Source: an uncultured Rhizobiaceae bacterium (GTDB lineage Bacteria; Pseudomonadota; Alphaproteobacteria; Rhizobiales; Rhizobiaceae). From it: DNA of 64,000 bases. Position numbers and translations under genes: made by a program. The stretch's first letter is position 1. Every line of letters begins with the position of its first letter. The notes below the pieces were generated by a model, which had not been told where the DNA came from, searched no databases, and saw only the letters and a program-made list of their open reading frames with translations. This document shows, piece by piece, positions 54,764-62,562 of this stretch. The stretch spans positions 434,001 to 498,000 of the forward strand of contig CATOTF010000002.1 of the NCBI GenBank assembly GCA_951813045.1. Reading direction: 5' to 3'.

Positions 54764-56869
54764 ATGTCGAACCTCTCCCGTCTTCTCAACCCGCAAACCA
54801 TCGCAGTCATTGGTGGCAAGGAGTGCGCGCAGGTTGTTGAACAGTGCGACAAACTTGGATTCACAGGCACTATATGGCCTGTTCATCCAACACGAGAGAG
54901 CCTCGGTGGCCGTGCTTGTTTCAGGTCTGTGGAAGACTTGCCCCAAGTGCCTGACGTGGCTTATGTCGCGGTTAATCGGGAATTGACCATCGACGTGGTT
55001 GCCGTCTTATCTAGGCTGAGTTGTGGTGGTGCCGTCTGCTATGCCGCCGGTTTTGCCGAAGCCGAAGGTGAAAAAGAAGGCGCTTGCGAGCTTCAAAAAC
55101 GTTTGGTGGAAGCCGCTGGCGACATGCCGATCATAGGCCCCAATTGCTATGGCTTCATCAACACGTTGGAAAATGTGGCGCTTTGGCCCGACCAGCATGG
55201 GGCGGCCACTTGCGACAGCGGTGTTGCGATCATCACGCAATCATCCAATATCGCGATCAACATGACGATGCAAAAACGCGGCCTTCCAGTTGCCTATGTC
55301 ATGACCGCTGGTAATCAGGCCCAAATGGGGCTTTCCAAACTTGCTTTGGGCTTGCTGGAAGACGAACGCGTCACCGCACTGGGACTGCATATCGAAGGAT
55401 TGGACGATGTTAAGGCGTTCGAAAAATTGGCGTTACGCGCCCGCGAGTTGCGCAAACCGATTGTGGCAATAAAGATTGGGAAAAGCGAGCAGGCGCAGGC
55501 TGCGACTATTACCCATACGGCCTCTTTGGCGGGATCTGATACTGCCCATGATGCCCTGTTCAAACGGCTTGGCATTGCCCGCGTTCATGGCATCGAAACT
55601 TTTATTGAAACCTTGAAGTTACTGCATGTAGATGGCCCGCTGCACGGGAACGACCTGCTGTCCCTTTCCTGTTCCGGTGGGGAAGCGTCGCTGATGGCGG
55701 ACGCTGCGGAAGGGCGGAATATTTCTTACCGGCCTTATAAGCCGGACGAAGCTGCTGAGTTGAAATCGGAGCTCGGTGACATTGTCACGGTCGCAAATCC
55801 GCTCGATTACAATACATTTATCTGGGGCGACTGGCCCGCGATGACGCGCATGTTTGAGGCCGCACTTCTCCCGCGTTTTGATCTTGCACTATTGGTCATG
55901 GATTTTCCTCGCGAGGACCGGTGCGACAATGCCGATTGGCGCTACGCCACAAACAGCTTCATTGCAGCCGTCAGGCAAACGAGCGTTCGTGCTGCCGTCG
56001 TCTCAAGCATCGCAGAATGCATGCCGGAGGACATGGCGCAGCAATTAATGTCGGTGAAGATCACGCCCCTGTGCGGGTTGGAGACATCCATTATTGCCGC
56101 CGAAGCCGCTGCATTTATCGGCAAGGCCTGGGCTGAGCCTTTACCTGCGCCACTATTATCACCTTGTCATTCCCGCTACAGCGGGAATCCAGAACGTATG
56201 GCTCTGGATCGTCGCTGTGGCGACGATGACAATGGTGGGTTAATCACGCTCGATGAAGATCAATCAAAGACTGAACTCGCATCAGCTGGGGTGAACGCGC
56301 CGAACCGTATGGTGGTTTCGAACATGGTAGAAATCGAGCAGGCTTTGATGACGCTTGAGCGTCCGGTAGCTATCAAGACGCTTGGCATTGCCCATAAAAC
56401 GGAGGTTGGAGCTGTCGTCCTCAACCTTCAATCGAATGAAGAGATCATAACAGCAATTCAGAAAATGGCCCGTCTGTCAGACCGTTTTCTGGTTGAGGAA
56501 ATGGCCGCTAAACCTATGGCAGAACTCATTGTCGGCGTGACCCGTGACCTGACCTGTGGATTGATGCTGACCATAGGGGCGGGCGGTGTGTTGACGGAAT
56601 TGCTGGACGATACAGCAACAGTTTTGTTGCCCGCGAGCGAACAAGATATTCGCGATGCGGTCTCCGGTTTAAAAGTTGGCAAATTGCTCGAGGGCTATCG
56701 TGAGGCCGAAGGTGCCGATATCAATGCGCTGATCGCCAACATAATGTGCATTGCAAAATACGCCTGTGATCACGCAAATGAATTGGAAGAACTCGACGTC
56801 AACCCGCTTTTTGCCACCCAGTTTGGTGCCATTGCGGTCGACGCGCTGATTATTAAAAGGGCGCAATAG
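54764..56869 (+). CDS. Acyl-CoA synthetase, ADP-forming type, with an in-frame palindromic insert
   Basis: About 701 residues from ATG 54764 (MSNLSRLLNPQTIAVIGG). Order: CoA-binding domain, two succinyl-CoA-ligase-like domains (IGPNCYGFINTLENVALW; the catalytic His region ATITHTASLAGSD), then an ATP-grasp domain (RPVAIKTLGIAHKTEVGAVV, ELIVGVTRDLTCGLMLTIGAGGV, LEELDVNPLF). Between the ligase and ATP-grasp parts a 69-bp cloverleaf palindrome (56164-56232) is translated in frame as a loop containing CHSRYSGNPERM. In this operon it probably activates gamma-butyrobetaine, crotonobetaine or carnitine with CoA. Confidence 0.9.
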   Translation: MSNLSRLLNPQTIAVIGGKECAQVVEQCDKLGFTGTIWPVHPTRESLGGRACFRSVEDLPQVPDVAYVAVNRELTIDVVAVLSRLSCGGAVCYAAGFAEAEGEKEGACELQKRLVEAAGDMPIIGPNCYGFINTLENVALWPDQHGAATCDSGVAIITQSSNIAINMTMQKRGLPVAYVMTAGNQAQMGLSKLALGLLEDERVTALGLHIEGLDDVKAFEKLALRARELRKPIVAIKIGKSEQAQAATITHTASLAGSDTAHDALFKRLGIARVHGIETFIETLKLLHVDGPLHGNDLLSLSCSGGEASLMADAAEGRNISYRPYKPDEAAELKSELGDIVTVANPLDYNTFIWGDWPAMTRMFEAALLPRFDLALLVMDFPREDRCDNADWRYATNSFIAAVRQTSVRAAVVSSIAECMPEDMAQQLMSVKITPLCGLETSIIAAEAAAFIGKAWAEPLPAPLLSPCHSRYSGNPERMALDRRCGDDDNGGLITLDEDQSKTELASAGVNAPNRMVVSNMVEIEQALMTLERPVAIKTLGIAHKTEVGAVVLNLQSNEEIITAIQKMARLSDRFLVEEMAAKPMAELIVGVTRDLTCGLMLTIGAGGVLTELLDDTATVLLPASEQDIRDAVSGLKVGKLLEGYREAEGADINALIANIMCIAKYACDHANELEELDVNPLFATQFGAIAVDALIIKRAQ
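56164..56232 (+). repeat. 69-bp cloverleaf palindromic element inserted in frame
   Basis: The outer stem TTGTCAT pairs with ATGACAA. Inside are three hairpins: TCCCGC-taca-GCGGGA, ATCCAGA-nine bases-TCTGGAT and CGTCGC-tgtg-GCGACG. The length of 69 is a multiple of three and the gene stays open. The ATTCCCGC...GCGGGAAT half resembles dispersed repeats of many Proteobacteria, and insertion into a coding region recalls Rickettsia palindromic elements. Confidence 0.8.
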
Positions 56870-56870
56870 G

Positions 56871-57439
56871 ATGCTTGCTAAATAAAAGGAAAAGCATTTT
56901 TCGTCTATGTTGGTGTTTCATGGTTGTTTGCAATCGTCATATCTTCTGTAAACTGGAATCTGTTGCTCGGACTGGCGTTTCCTCCTCTGCTTGTACTTCT
57001 TATTTCTCTCTTCTATTTCAAATTTATTCCGTTCCTGATATTGCCAATTTCTGGTGCAATGTTTTTTGCGTACTTTTGGGGAAATCGCTGCGGATTAAAC
57101 GCTAGGCCTTTGTTTTTCTGGGCAGCTCAGATCAACTTAGTTTTTTGGATAGCGTTCTTCTTACTTTGTGAAGTAACCAGTGCAATCGTCATGAATGTAT
57201 CGGCACGAAAGTATGATGCGCAATGTTTCAGTCGAAATTCGTTTCTATATTCCATCTGGATTGGTGGAGGTAACAATACGTTTAGTACCCATGCAGTCAT
57301 CGTTGAGAAAGATCGGATATTGACTTGGGGGTATCAACATTTGTGGTTTAACGAATTACCAGAAACAATTTACCGAAATGTTTCTCTTGGTTGGTGTACT
57401 GATGCGGCTAAGCAAGTGATAAAAAGGAAGACACAATGA
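56871..57439 (+). CDS. Small membrane protein of unknown function, start apparently frameshifted
   Basis: The open frame from TTG 56924 encodes 171 residues with three hydrophobic helices and a C-terminal soluble part (GGGNNTFSTHAVIVEKDRIL). No family is recognised. The same frame continues upstream in good membrane-helix style (GKAFFVYVGVSWLFAIVISS) but lacks a start. An ATG at 56871, abutting the previous stop, opens the other frame and ends after four codons at TAA beside an A-rich run. A one-base deletion there would explain this, so the gene may be broken or mis-sequenced. It is AT-richer than its neighbours; its stop overlaps the hydratase start (ATGA). Confidence 0.55.
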
Positions 57440-58236
57440 CTGACCAACCCATCAAAACCCGCAAGGTAGGGGGTATTCTTGAGGTTACCATCGACCGGCC
57501 CAAGGTCAACGCGATTGATCTAGAAACATCGCGGATCATGGGCGATATTTTCGCCGGTTTCCGAGACGATCCGAAAATGCGTGTGGCGATCCTCACCGCA
57601 TCATCGGAAAAATTCTTCTGCCCCGGTTGGGACCTGAAAGCCGCGTCCAATGCCGATGGCAGCGATGGGGACGCCGTGGATGGCGACTACGGTGTCGGTG
57701 GCTTCGGTGGCCTGCAGGAAATGCGGGATATGAACAAGCCGATCATCTGCGCGGTGAACGGTATCTGTTGTGGCGGCGGGCTGGAAATTGCGCTTTCCTG
57801 CGACATAATTCTGGCCGCTGATCACGCGACTTTTGCCTTGCCGGAAATTCGTTCGGGCACAGTGGCCGATGCCGCCTCCATCAAACTACCAAAACGTATT
57901 CCTTATCACATCGCCATGGAAATGCTGTTGACGGGCCGTTGGCTGGAAGCGGATGAAGCCCACCGCTGGGGCATGATCAATCATATTTATCCCGCATCTG
58001 AACTGATGGATCAGGCTTGGGAAATGGCAAAACTGCTCGAAAGCGGGCCTCCTCTGGTTTATGCGGCGATCAAGGAAGTCGTGCGCGATGCGGAGGATTC
58101 AAAGTTTCAGGACGCCCTGAACCGCATCACGACACGGCAATTGCGCTCCGTCGATACGCTGTACGGCAGCGAAGATATGATGGAAGGATTTAACGCCTTT
58201 GCTGAAAAGCGAGAGCCGGTTTGGAAAGGGAAATAG
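57436..58236 (+). CDS. Enoyl-CoA hydratase, probably crotonobetainyl-CoA hydratase (CaiD-like)
   Basis: A 266-residue crotonase-fold enzyme. ILTASSEKFFCPGWDLKAAS holds the first oxyanion motif, and CAVNGICCGGGLEIALSCDI and FALPEIRSGTVADAASIKLP the second oxyanion loop and active-site glutamate region. The GWDLKA sequence and overall length resemble CaiD-type carnitinyl-CoA dehydratases. It would hydrate crotonobetainyl-CoA to carnitinyl-CoA. It is the last gene of the operon. Confidence 0.88.
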   Translation: MTDQPIKTRKVGGILEVTIDRPKVNAIDLETSRIMGDIFAGFRDDPKMRVAILTASSEKFFCPGWDLKAASNADGSDGDAVDGDYGVGGFGGLQEMRDMNKPIICAVNGICCGGGLEIALSCDIILAADHATFALPEIRSGTVADAASIKLPKRIPYHIAMEMLLTGRWLEADEAHRWGMINHIYPASELMDQAWEMAKLLESGPPLVYAAIKEVVRDAEDSKFQDALNRITTRQLRSVDTLYGSEDMMEGFNAFAEKREPVWKGK

Positions 58237-58388
58237 CTTTTGCTGGGGTGAGATTGTTTGCAAAGGTAGGGAGTGTAGACCTTTCACCATTTCCAAAATT
58301 GACGATTGTTCGGTGTGCGACAAGGTACCCAAACCGTAATTTGTGCTATTTTTTGAAGTAGATGAAAATTGGCCGACGTCATTTCCGA

Positions 58389-59914
58389 GCTGATTTTGAT
58401 GAAAAAGTCGGCCTTAAAGTAATCACCATTGGCTGATTCAGTTTACCCATTGATTTGGGAGATTGATGCGATGCTGGGACCACGCCAGGAATTTCAATCG
58501 GCTTTGTTTTACGAGTTCAATCTCGAAGACCACGTGCCTGATGATCATCTATTGCGGTCAATTGACCGGTTTGTTGATCTTGGCGATATGCGGTCGCACC
58601 TGCGCCCATTTTACAGCGACATTGGCCGCCCTTCGGTTGATCCTGAACTGATGATCCGCATGTTGCTGGTCGGATACATCATGGGCATCCGATCTGAGCG
58701 ACGGTTGTGCGATGAGGTCCATGTGAATCTTGCCTACAGATGGTTCTGCCGTCTTGATCTAGGCGACCCCGTGCCTGATCAATCGACCTTTTCCAAGAAC
58801 CGCCATGGCCGGTTTCGAGAGAGCGATCTGTTCCGGCAATTGTTTGAGAGCGTTGTTACTCGTTGCATTGCTGAAGGTTTAGTTGGTGGAGAGGTGTTTG
58901 CGACTGATGCCAGCATTATTCGGGCAGATGCCAACAAGCAGAAATCGACACCAAAGGAGGAATGGGACGCATCATCACTCGATCCAGCAACTGTGCCTCG
59001 GGCTGTGAAGGAATATCTAGAGGTGCTGGATGACGCAGCATTCGGTGCCGCCAGTGAGGTCGAACCTAAGTTCACTTCACGTTCTGACCCTGCTTCCCAA
59101 TGGACCGGTGCGCTCAAGGGCCCAGCTTTCTTCGCTTACTCAGACAATTACCTGATCGACACAGATCACGCGATTATCGTGGATGTGGAAGCCAGCCGTT
59201 CAATTAGACAGGCCGAGGTTGGTTCTACACGCACCATGATCGTACGAACGCGGGAAACGTTTGACCTCTACCCCGAGATACTGGTCGCCGACACAGCTTA
59301 TGGTTCCGCAGAAAACCTCAACTGGTTGGTCAACAAAGAAGGTATCCTGCCGCATATTCCAATCATCGATAAGTCGCGACGCAAGGACGGCACTTTTGAG
59401 AAAAGCGAGTTTGTCTACGACCACGAAAAGGACGCTTATATTTGTCCGATCGGATTACCGCTGCGTCCAACCCAACGGGCTTACCGGAATCGAAAATCTC
59501 CTGTAGCGGCGGACAATACGATCCGTTACCGCGCCAGCAAATATGATTGCCAGGAATGCCTGCTGAAGAAATATTGCTGCCCCAACCAACCCGTCCGCAA
59601 TGTCGGCCGCCACATTTATGAAGGTGCTCGTGATTTGGCCCGCGAGCTCTCGCTGACCGACGCTTATGTCGATTCACAACGACGGCGAAAAAAGGTCGAA
59701 ATGCTGTTTGCCCACCTCAAACGCATCATGAAACTCGACCGACTGCGCCTGCGGGGACCAAACGGAGCCAAAGATGAATTCCTTCTCGCAGCAACAGCAC
59801 AAAACTTCAGAAAACTAGCCAAGTTGATCCCGCAACCGGTGTGAAACCGGATCGGGAGACGCTCGATCAAACTCCAAAGCCGACTAAAACAAAGCCTTTT
59901 TCATCAAAATCAGC
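58389..59914 (+). mobile_element. IS1182-family insertion sequence, copy 1
   Basis: The element is 1526 bp. Inverted ends are GCTGATTTTGATGAAAAAG on the left and its complement on the right (59896-59914, near-perfect). A second copy with the same orientation begins at 62563 and is almost identical over the visible 1.4 kb. I see no clear target duplication around this copy. Confidence 0.9.
58471..59844 (+). CDS. IS1182-family transposase
   Basis: About 457 residues from the ATG at 58471 (MLGPRQEFQSALFYEF), the usual IS1182 start; a TTG 14 codons upstream opens the longer frame. Features are LEDHVPDDHLLRSIDRFVDL, RPSVDPELMIRMLLVGYIMG, the DDE-type core (GEVFATDASIIRADANK, ILVADTAYGSAENLNWLV) and the CxxC-type insert YDCQECLLKKYCCP. 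It ends EMLFAHLKRIMKLDRLRLRG. Frame intact. Confidence 0.94.
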   Translation: MLGPRQEFQSALFYEFNLEDHVPDDHLLRSIDRFVDLGDMRSHLRPFYSDIGRPSVDPELMIRMLLVGYIMGIRSERRLCDEVHVNLAYRWFCRLDLGDPVPDQSTFSKNRHGRFRESDLFRQLFESVVTRCIAEGLVGGEVFATDASIIRADANKQKSTPKEEWDASSLDPATVPRAVKEYLEVLDDAAFGAASEVEPKFTSRSDPASQWTGALKGPAFFAYSDNYLIDTDHAIIVDVEASRSIRQAEVGSTRTMIVRTRETFDLYPEILVADTAYGSAENLNWLVNKEGILPHIPIIDKSRRKDGTFEKSEFVYDHEKDAYICPIGLPLRPTQRAYRNRKSPVAADNTIRYRASKYDCQECLLKKYCCPNQPVRNVGRHIYEGARDLARELSLTDAYVDSQRRRKKVEMLFAHLKRIMKLDRLRLRGPNGAKDEFLLAATAQNFRKLAKLIPQPV

Positions 59915-60027
59915 CCAATTGTGGAATTAGATTTGCCGCGAGTGGAATATTTTATTAGGCGAAAAAGACCATAGAATAACAACGAATGGTGATACAGCGG
60001 CCTCAAAATTACGCGAAATTCACTTCG

Positions 60028-60057
60028 AAAAACCCCGCTACTGTTAGTAACGGGGCT
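60028..60057 (-). terminator. Terminator of the small secreted protein gene
   Basis: On the minus strand, GCCCCGTTACTAACAGTAGC closes with GGGG and a run of five T follows. The stem has one mismatch. It lies 20-45 bases after the stop of the gene at 60077-60526. Confidence 0.75.
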
Positions 60058-60076
60058 CCATTCATATTTTCAGGTT

Positions 60077-60526
60077 TTATTCGGTTAATTCCACTTCACC
60101 TTGTAGTGTGGAGATGCGGCGATTGCCGGGAAGTTTCTGCGTCGTTACGATACCCTGCCCAGTGATATTCAAATACTTGCCTTTGCCAGCAAGAATTTGC
60201 CACTTGTTTTCCCCAGCACCCGGCTCGGCCTCCCAACGCAGTGTAAAGGTATCCTCACCGACCCCATGAACACAAATGCCCTGACCCGAAGTTCCTTTGG
60301 CGTTCCAGAAACCAGAACCATCGCAAGTAACTGCCATGGTATCAATTGGCCCTGCTGATACCTTGCTGATGCCCTCGAACGTTACGACCCAATACCCTGA
60401 ATTATCGTCTATCGAACTGGCCTTGGTGTTTGTCACATAGAAATTGGTTGCAACAAATTTTTCAGCCGCATTGGCCTGAACTGGCAGGATTGCTGCTGTG
60501 CATGCTAACAGAATTATCTTTCTCAT
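60077..60526 (-). CDS. Secreted protein of unknown function
   Basis: A 149-residue protein with a clear signal peptide cleaved after PVQANA. The mature part is beta-rich (GYWVVTFEGISKVSAGPIDT, EDTFTLRWEAEPGAGENKWQ, GKYLNITGQGIVTT) and has two cysteines (VTCDG, GICVH) that could form a disulfide. The pattern fits a small periplasmic beta-barrel, but I cannot name a family. It sits between the two IS1182 copies and is divergent from the CadC-like regulator. Confidence 0.65.
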   Translation of the reverse strand: MRKIILLACTAAILPVQANAAEKFVATNFYVTNTKASSIDDNSGYWVVTFEGISKVSAGPIDTMAVTCDGSGFWNAKGTSGQGICVHGVGEDTFTLRWEAEPGAGENKWQILAGKGKYLNITGQGIVTTQKLPGNRRISTLQGEVELTE

Positions 60527-60700
60527 TGTTTTCTCCGTGAGTGTACGCTTATCAAACGTTCTGGTTTGGTCGCAGAACGTGCGGTATTATTGGACAATCA
60601 GGATACGAAATGTCCCGAAACTTGAGGCGAAATCTGACGAAATTGCATGAAAATACCATATGAATTATAACGATATCGGTTCCGTACGGGCGAACCAATA

Positions 60701-62344
60701 ATGCTGGAAGGCGAAGCCGTGATTTTACAGCTGGGGGATATCAATTTCGACAAAGAGACAGGGCTGCTTACAGACTCGGATAGCAATGAAGTTAGTCTGC
60801 GCCCACAATCCCATTCCGTCTTGAAGGTACTAGCTTCTAATGATGGTAGACTTGTTGGGCGCGACGATTTGATGAAGGCCGTATGGCAAGATATCGCGGT
60901 TACAGATGACAGTCTTGTCCAATGTATTAGCGATATTAGGAGAGCAATTGGGGCGGAAGGGCACAAGATAATTCAGACTATCCCCAAACATGGTTATAAA
61001 CTTGTCGCGCCGACCAAGCGGCGGAATGTTTCTGTATTTAAAGTACGGTACGCCATTTTTGCAGCTTGTTTTTTGGTCATCGCTTCCCTGGCTTTTCATT
61101 TCGTTGTGCGACCGTCTTCTCTTGTCGAGGAAACTGAGATCAGCATTGCAGTTATGCCGTTTGATGATTTGTCAGCTGACAGCAGCCAGGCTTACTTCGC
61201 TGATGGTATCGCAGACGATATCATTACTGATCTCATCAAGATATCAGGGATAAAGGTAATTGCACGGCAGACTTCATTTCAGTTCAGAGATATTGGTGAA
61301 ACAGTAAAGGAAGTTGGTGAAGAACTCGGTGTCAAATTTATTCTGCAAGGTACCGTCCGTCGTGCAAACGAACGCCTCAGGATCAATGCACAACTTGTGG
61401 AAATTCATACCGGCAATCATGTTTGGGCTGATAGGTATGACGGGTCACTTGACGACATTTTTACACTACAAGACAAAATCACAAGGCAAATCATTGGTGC
61501 GTTCGAAATAAGTGTTGCAAATGATGAACTAAATAGGATTAGCGCTCGAGGGACAAACAGCACAGATGCCTATGACGCTTTTCTTCGGGGCAGAAAACTT
61601 CTGGCTGAACGTAAACTTCGTGATTTCGATAAATATATTAGCGCCACCAAGCTGTTTAAGAAGGCACTTGAATTTGATCCGAATTATGCTGAAGCCATTG
61701 CAGGGCTAGCTTGGGTTGATTGGTTATACAAACAGTCAACGTCAGTCGGATCAGGAGATGCTGATTTTCAATTGGCTAGAAGATCAATCTTGATCAGGGA
61801 TAACGCTCAGGCAAGGAGACTTCTGGCAAAAGAGCATTTTTCACTTCAGACGTGGTACCGACAAACCACCAAGAATACAGACGAGGCAGTGCGTGAGCTT
61901 GAGCGGGCCCATGTGTTAGCGCCAAACGATCCTGACGTTATTGCGGATCTGGCAACAGCGTTGAGTTTCTCAGGCGATCCCCACAGGGGTGTCAATCTTG
62001 CATTGCATGCACAAGAGTTGAACCCAAATCATTCCGATTGGTATTATGCGGCATCAGGTATCGCATTTTTACTTTCCGATAAGCCGGTGAGAGCAATGTC
62101 ACATCTGCGATTATGGTCAGAGGCAAATCCTGATTGGTACTTGCCTTTGATGTTTCTGGCTGCTGCCCGGGCAAATGCGGGGGATCCAGAAACTGCAAAG
62201 GCCACGTTACAACGGAGTTTTCAACAACGGCACTTTGAGATATTCACCCCGGCTGTTGCGCACGGGTGGCCAATGCGCAAACCTCAAGAAAATTTATTCC
62301 TGAACGGTCTTCGCTTGGCAGGAATGCGCGATAAATTTGAGTAG
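60701..62344 (+). CDS. CadC-like regulator with winged helix, membrane helix and TPR
   Basis: A 547-residue membrane-bound regulator. The N-terminal winged helix of the OmpR type (SHSVLKVLASNDGRLVGRDD, QTIPKHGYKLVAPTK) covers about residues 10-105. A single membrane helix lies near 115-135. A TolB/FlgO-like domain follows (ISIAVMPFDDLSADSSQAYF, FILQGTVRRANERLRINAQL), then tetratricopeptide repeats from about residue 300. Such proteins sense an envelope signal and regulate nearby genes; the divergent secreted-protein gene is the obvious candidate. The gene reads AT-richer than the core genes, fitting its position between IS copies. Confidence 0.82.
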   Translation: MLEGEAVILQLGDINFDKETGLLTDSDSNEVSLRPQSHSVLKVLASNDGRLVGRDDLMKAVWQDIAVTDDSLVQCISDIRRAIGAEGHKIIQTIPKHGYKLVAPTKRRNVSVFKVRYAIFAACFLVIASLAFHFVVRPSSLVEETEISIAVMPFDDLSADSSQAYFADGIADDIITDLIKISGIKVIARQTSFQFRDIGETVKEVGEELGVKFILQGTVRRANERLRINAQLVEIHTGNHVWADRYDGSLDDIFTLQDKITRQIIGAFEISVANDELNRISARGTNSTDAYDAFLRGRKLLAERKLRDFDKYISATKLFKKALEFDPNYAEAIAGLAWVDWLYKQSTSVGSGDADFQLARRSILIRDNAQARRLLAKEHFSLQTWYRQTTKNTDEAVRELERAHVLAPNDPDVIADLATALSFSGDPHRGVNLALHAQELNPNHSDWYYAASGIAFLLSDKPVRAMSHLRLWSEANPDWYLPLMFLAAARANAGDPETAKATLQRSFQQRHFEIFTPAVAHGWPMRKPQENLFLNGLRLAGMRDKFE

Positions 62345-62562
62345 TAAGGTATATGGAAGGACATTAGGGGTACGATTCTTGCTATACTTGCAAAGATAAA
62401 TCACTTGTCGCAATTTCACTAAAAACTAGAGCTGAGAATATAAAGAAAGTTCGCGTTGTTGGCGTTGGCCGAAATCACCCAAGGTCCGCGGTGGGCTAGA
62501 TCGTACGAACGTAGGTGTACGAAAATGTTCTGCGAGCGACAAGGCCAAAAACGGTGGAACGG

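Noticed and set aside
58389-59914. Target duplication of IS1182 copy 1
   Set aside because: The bases next to the inverted ends do not match, and the exact terminal base is uncertain, so none is claimed.
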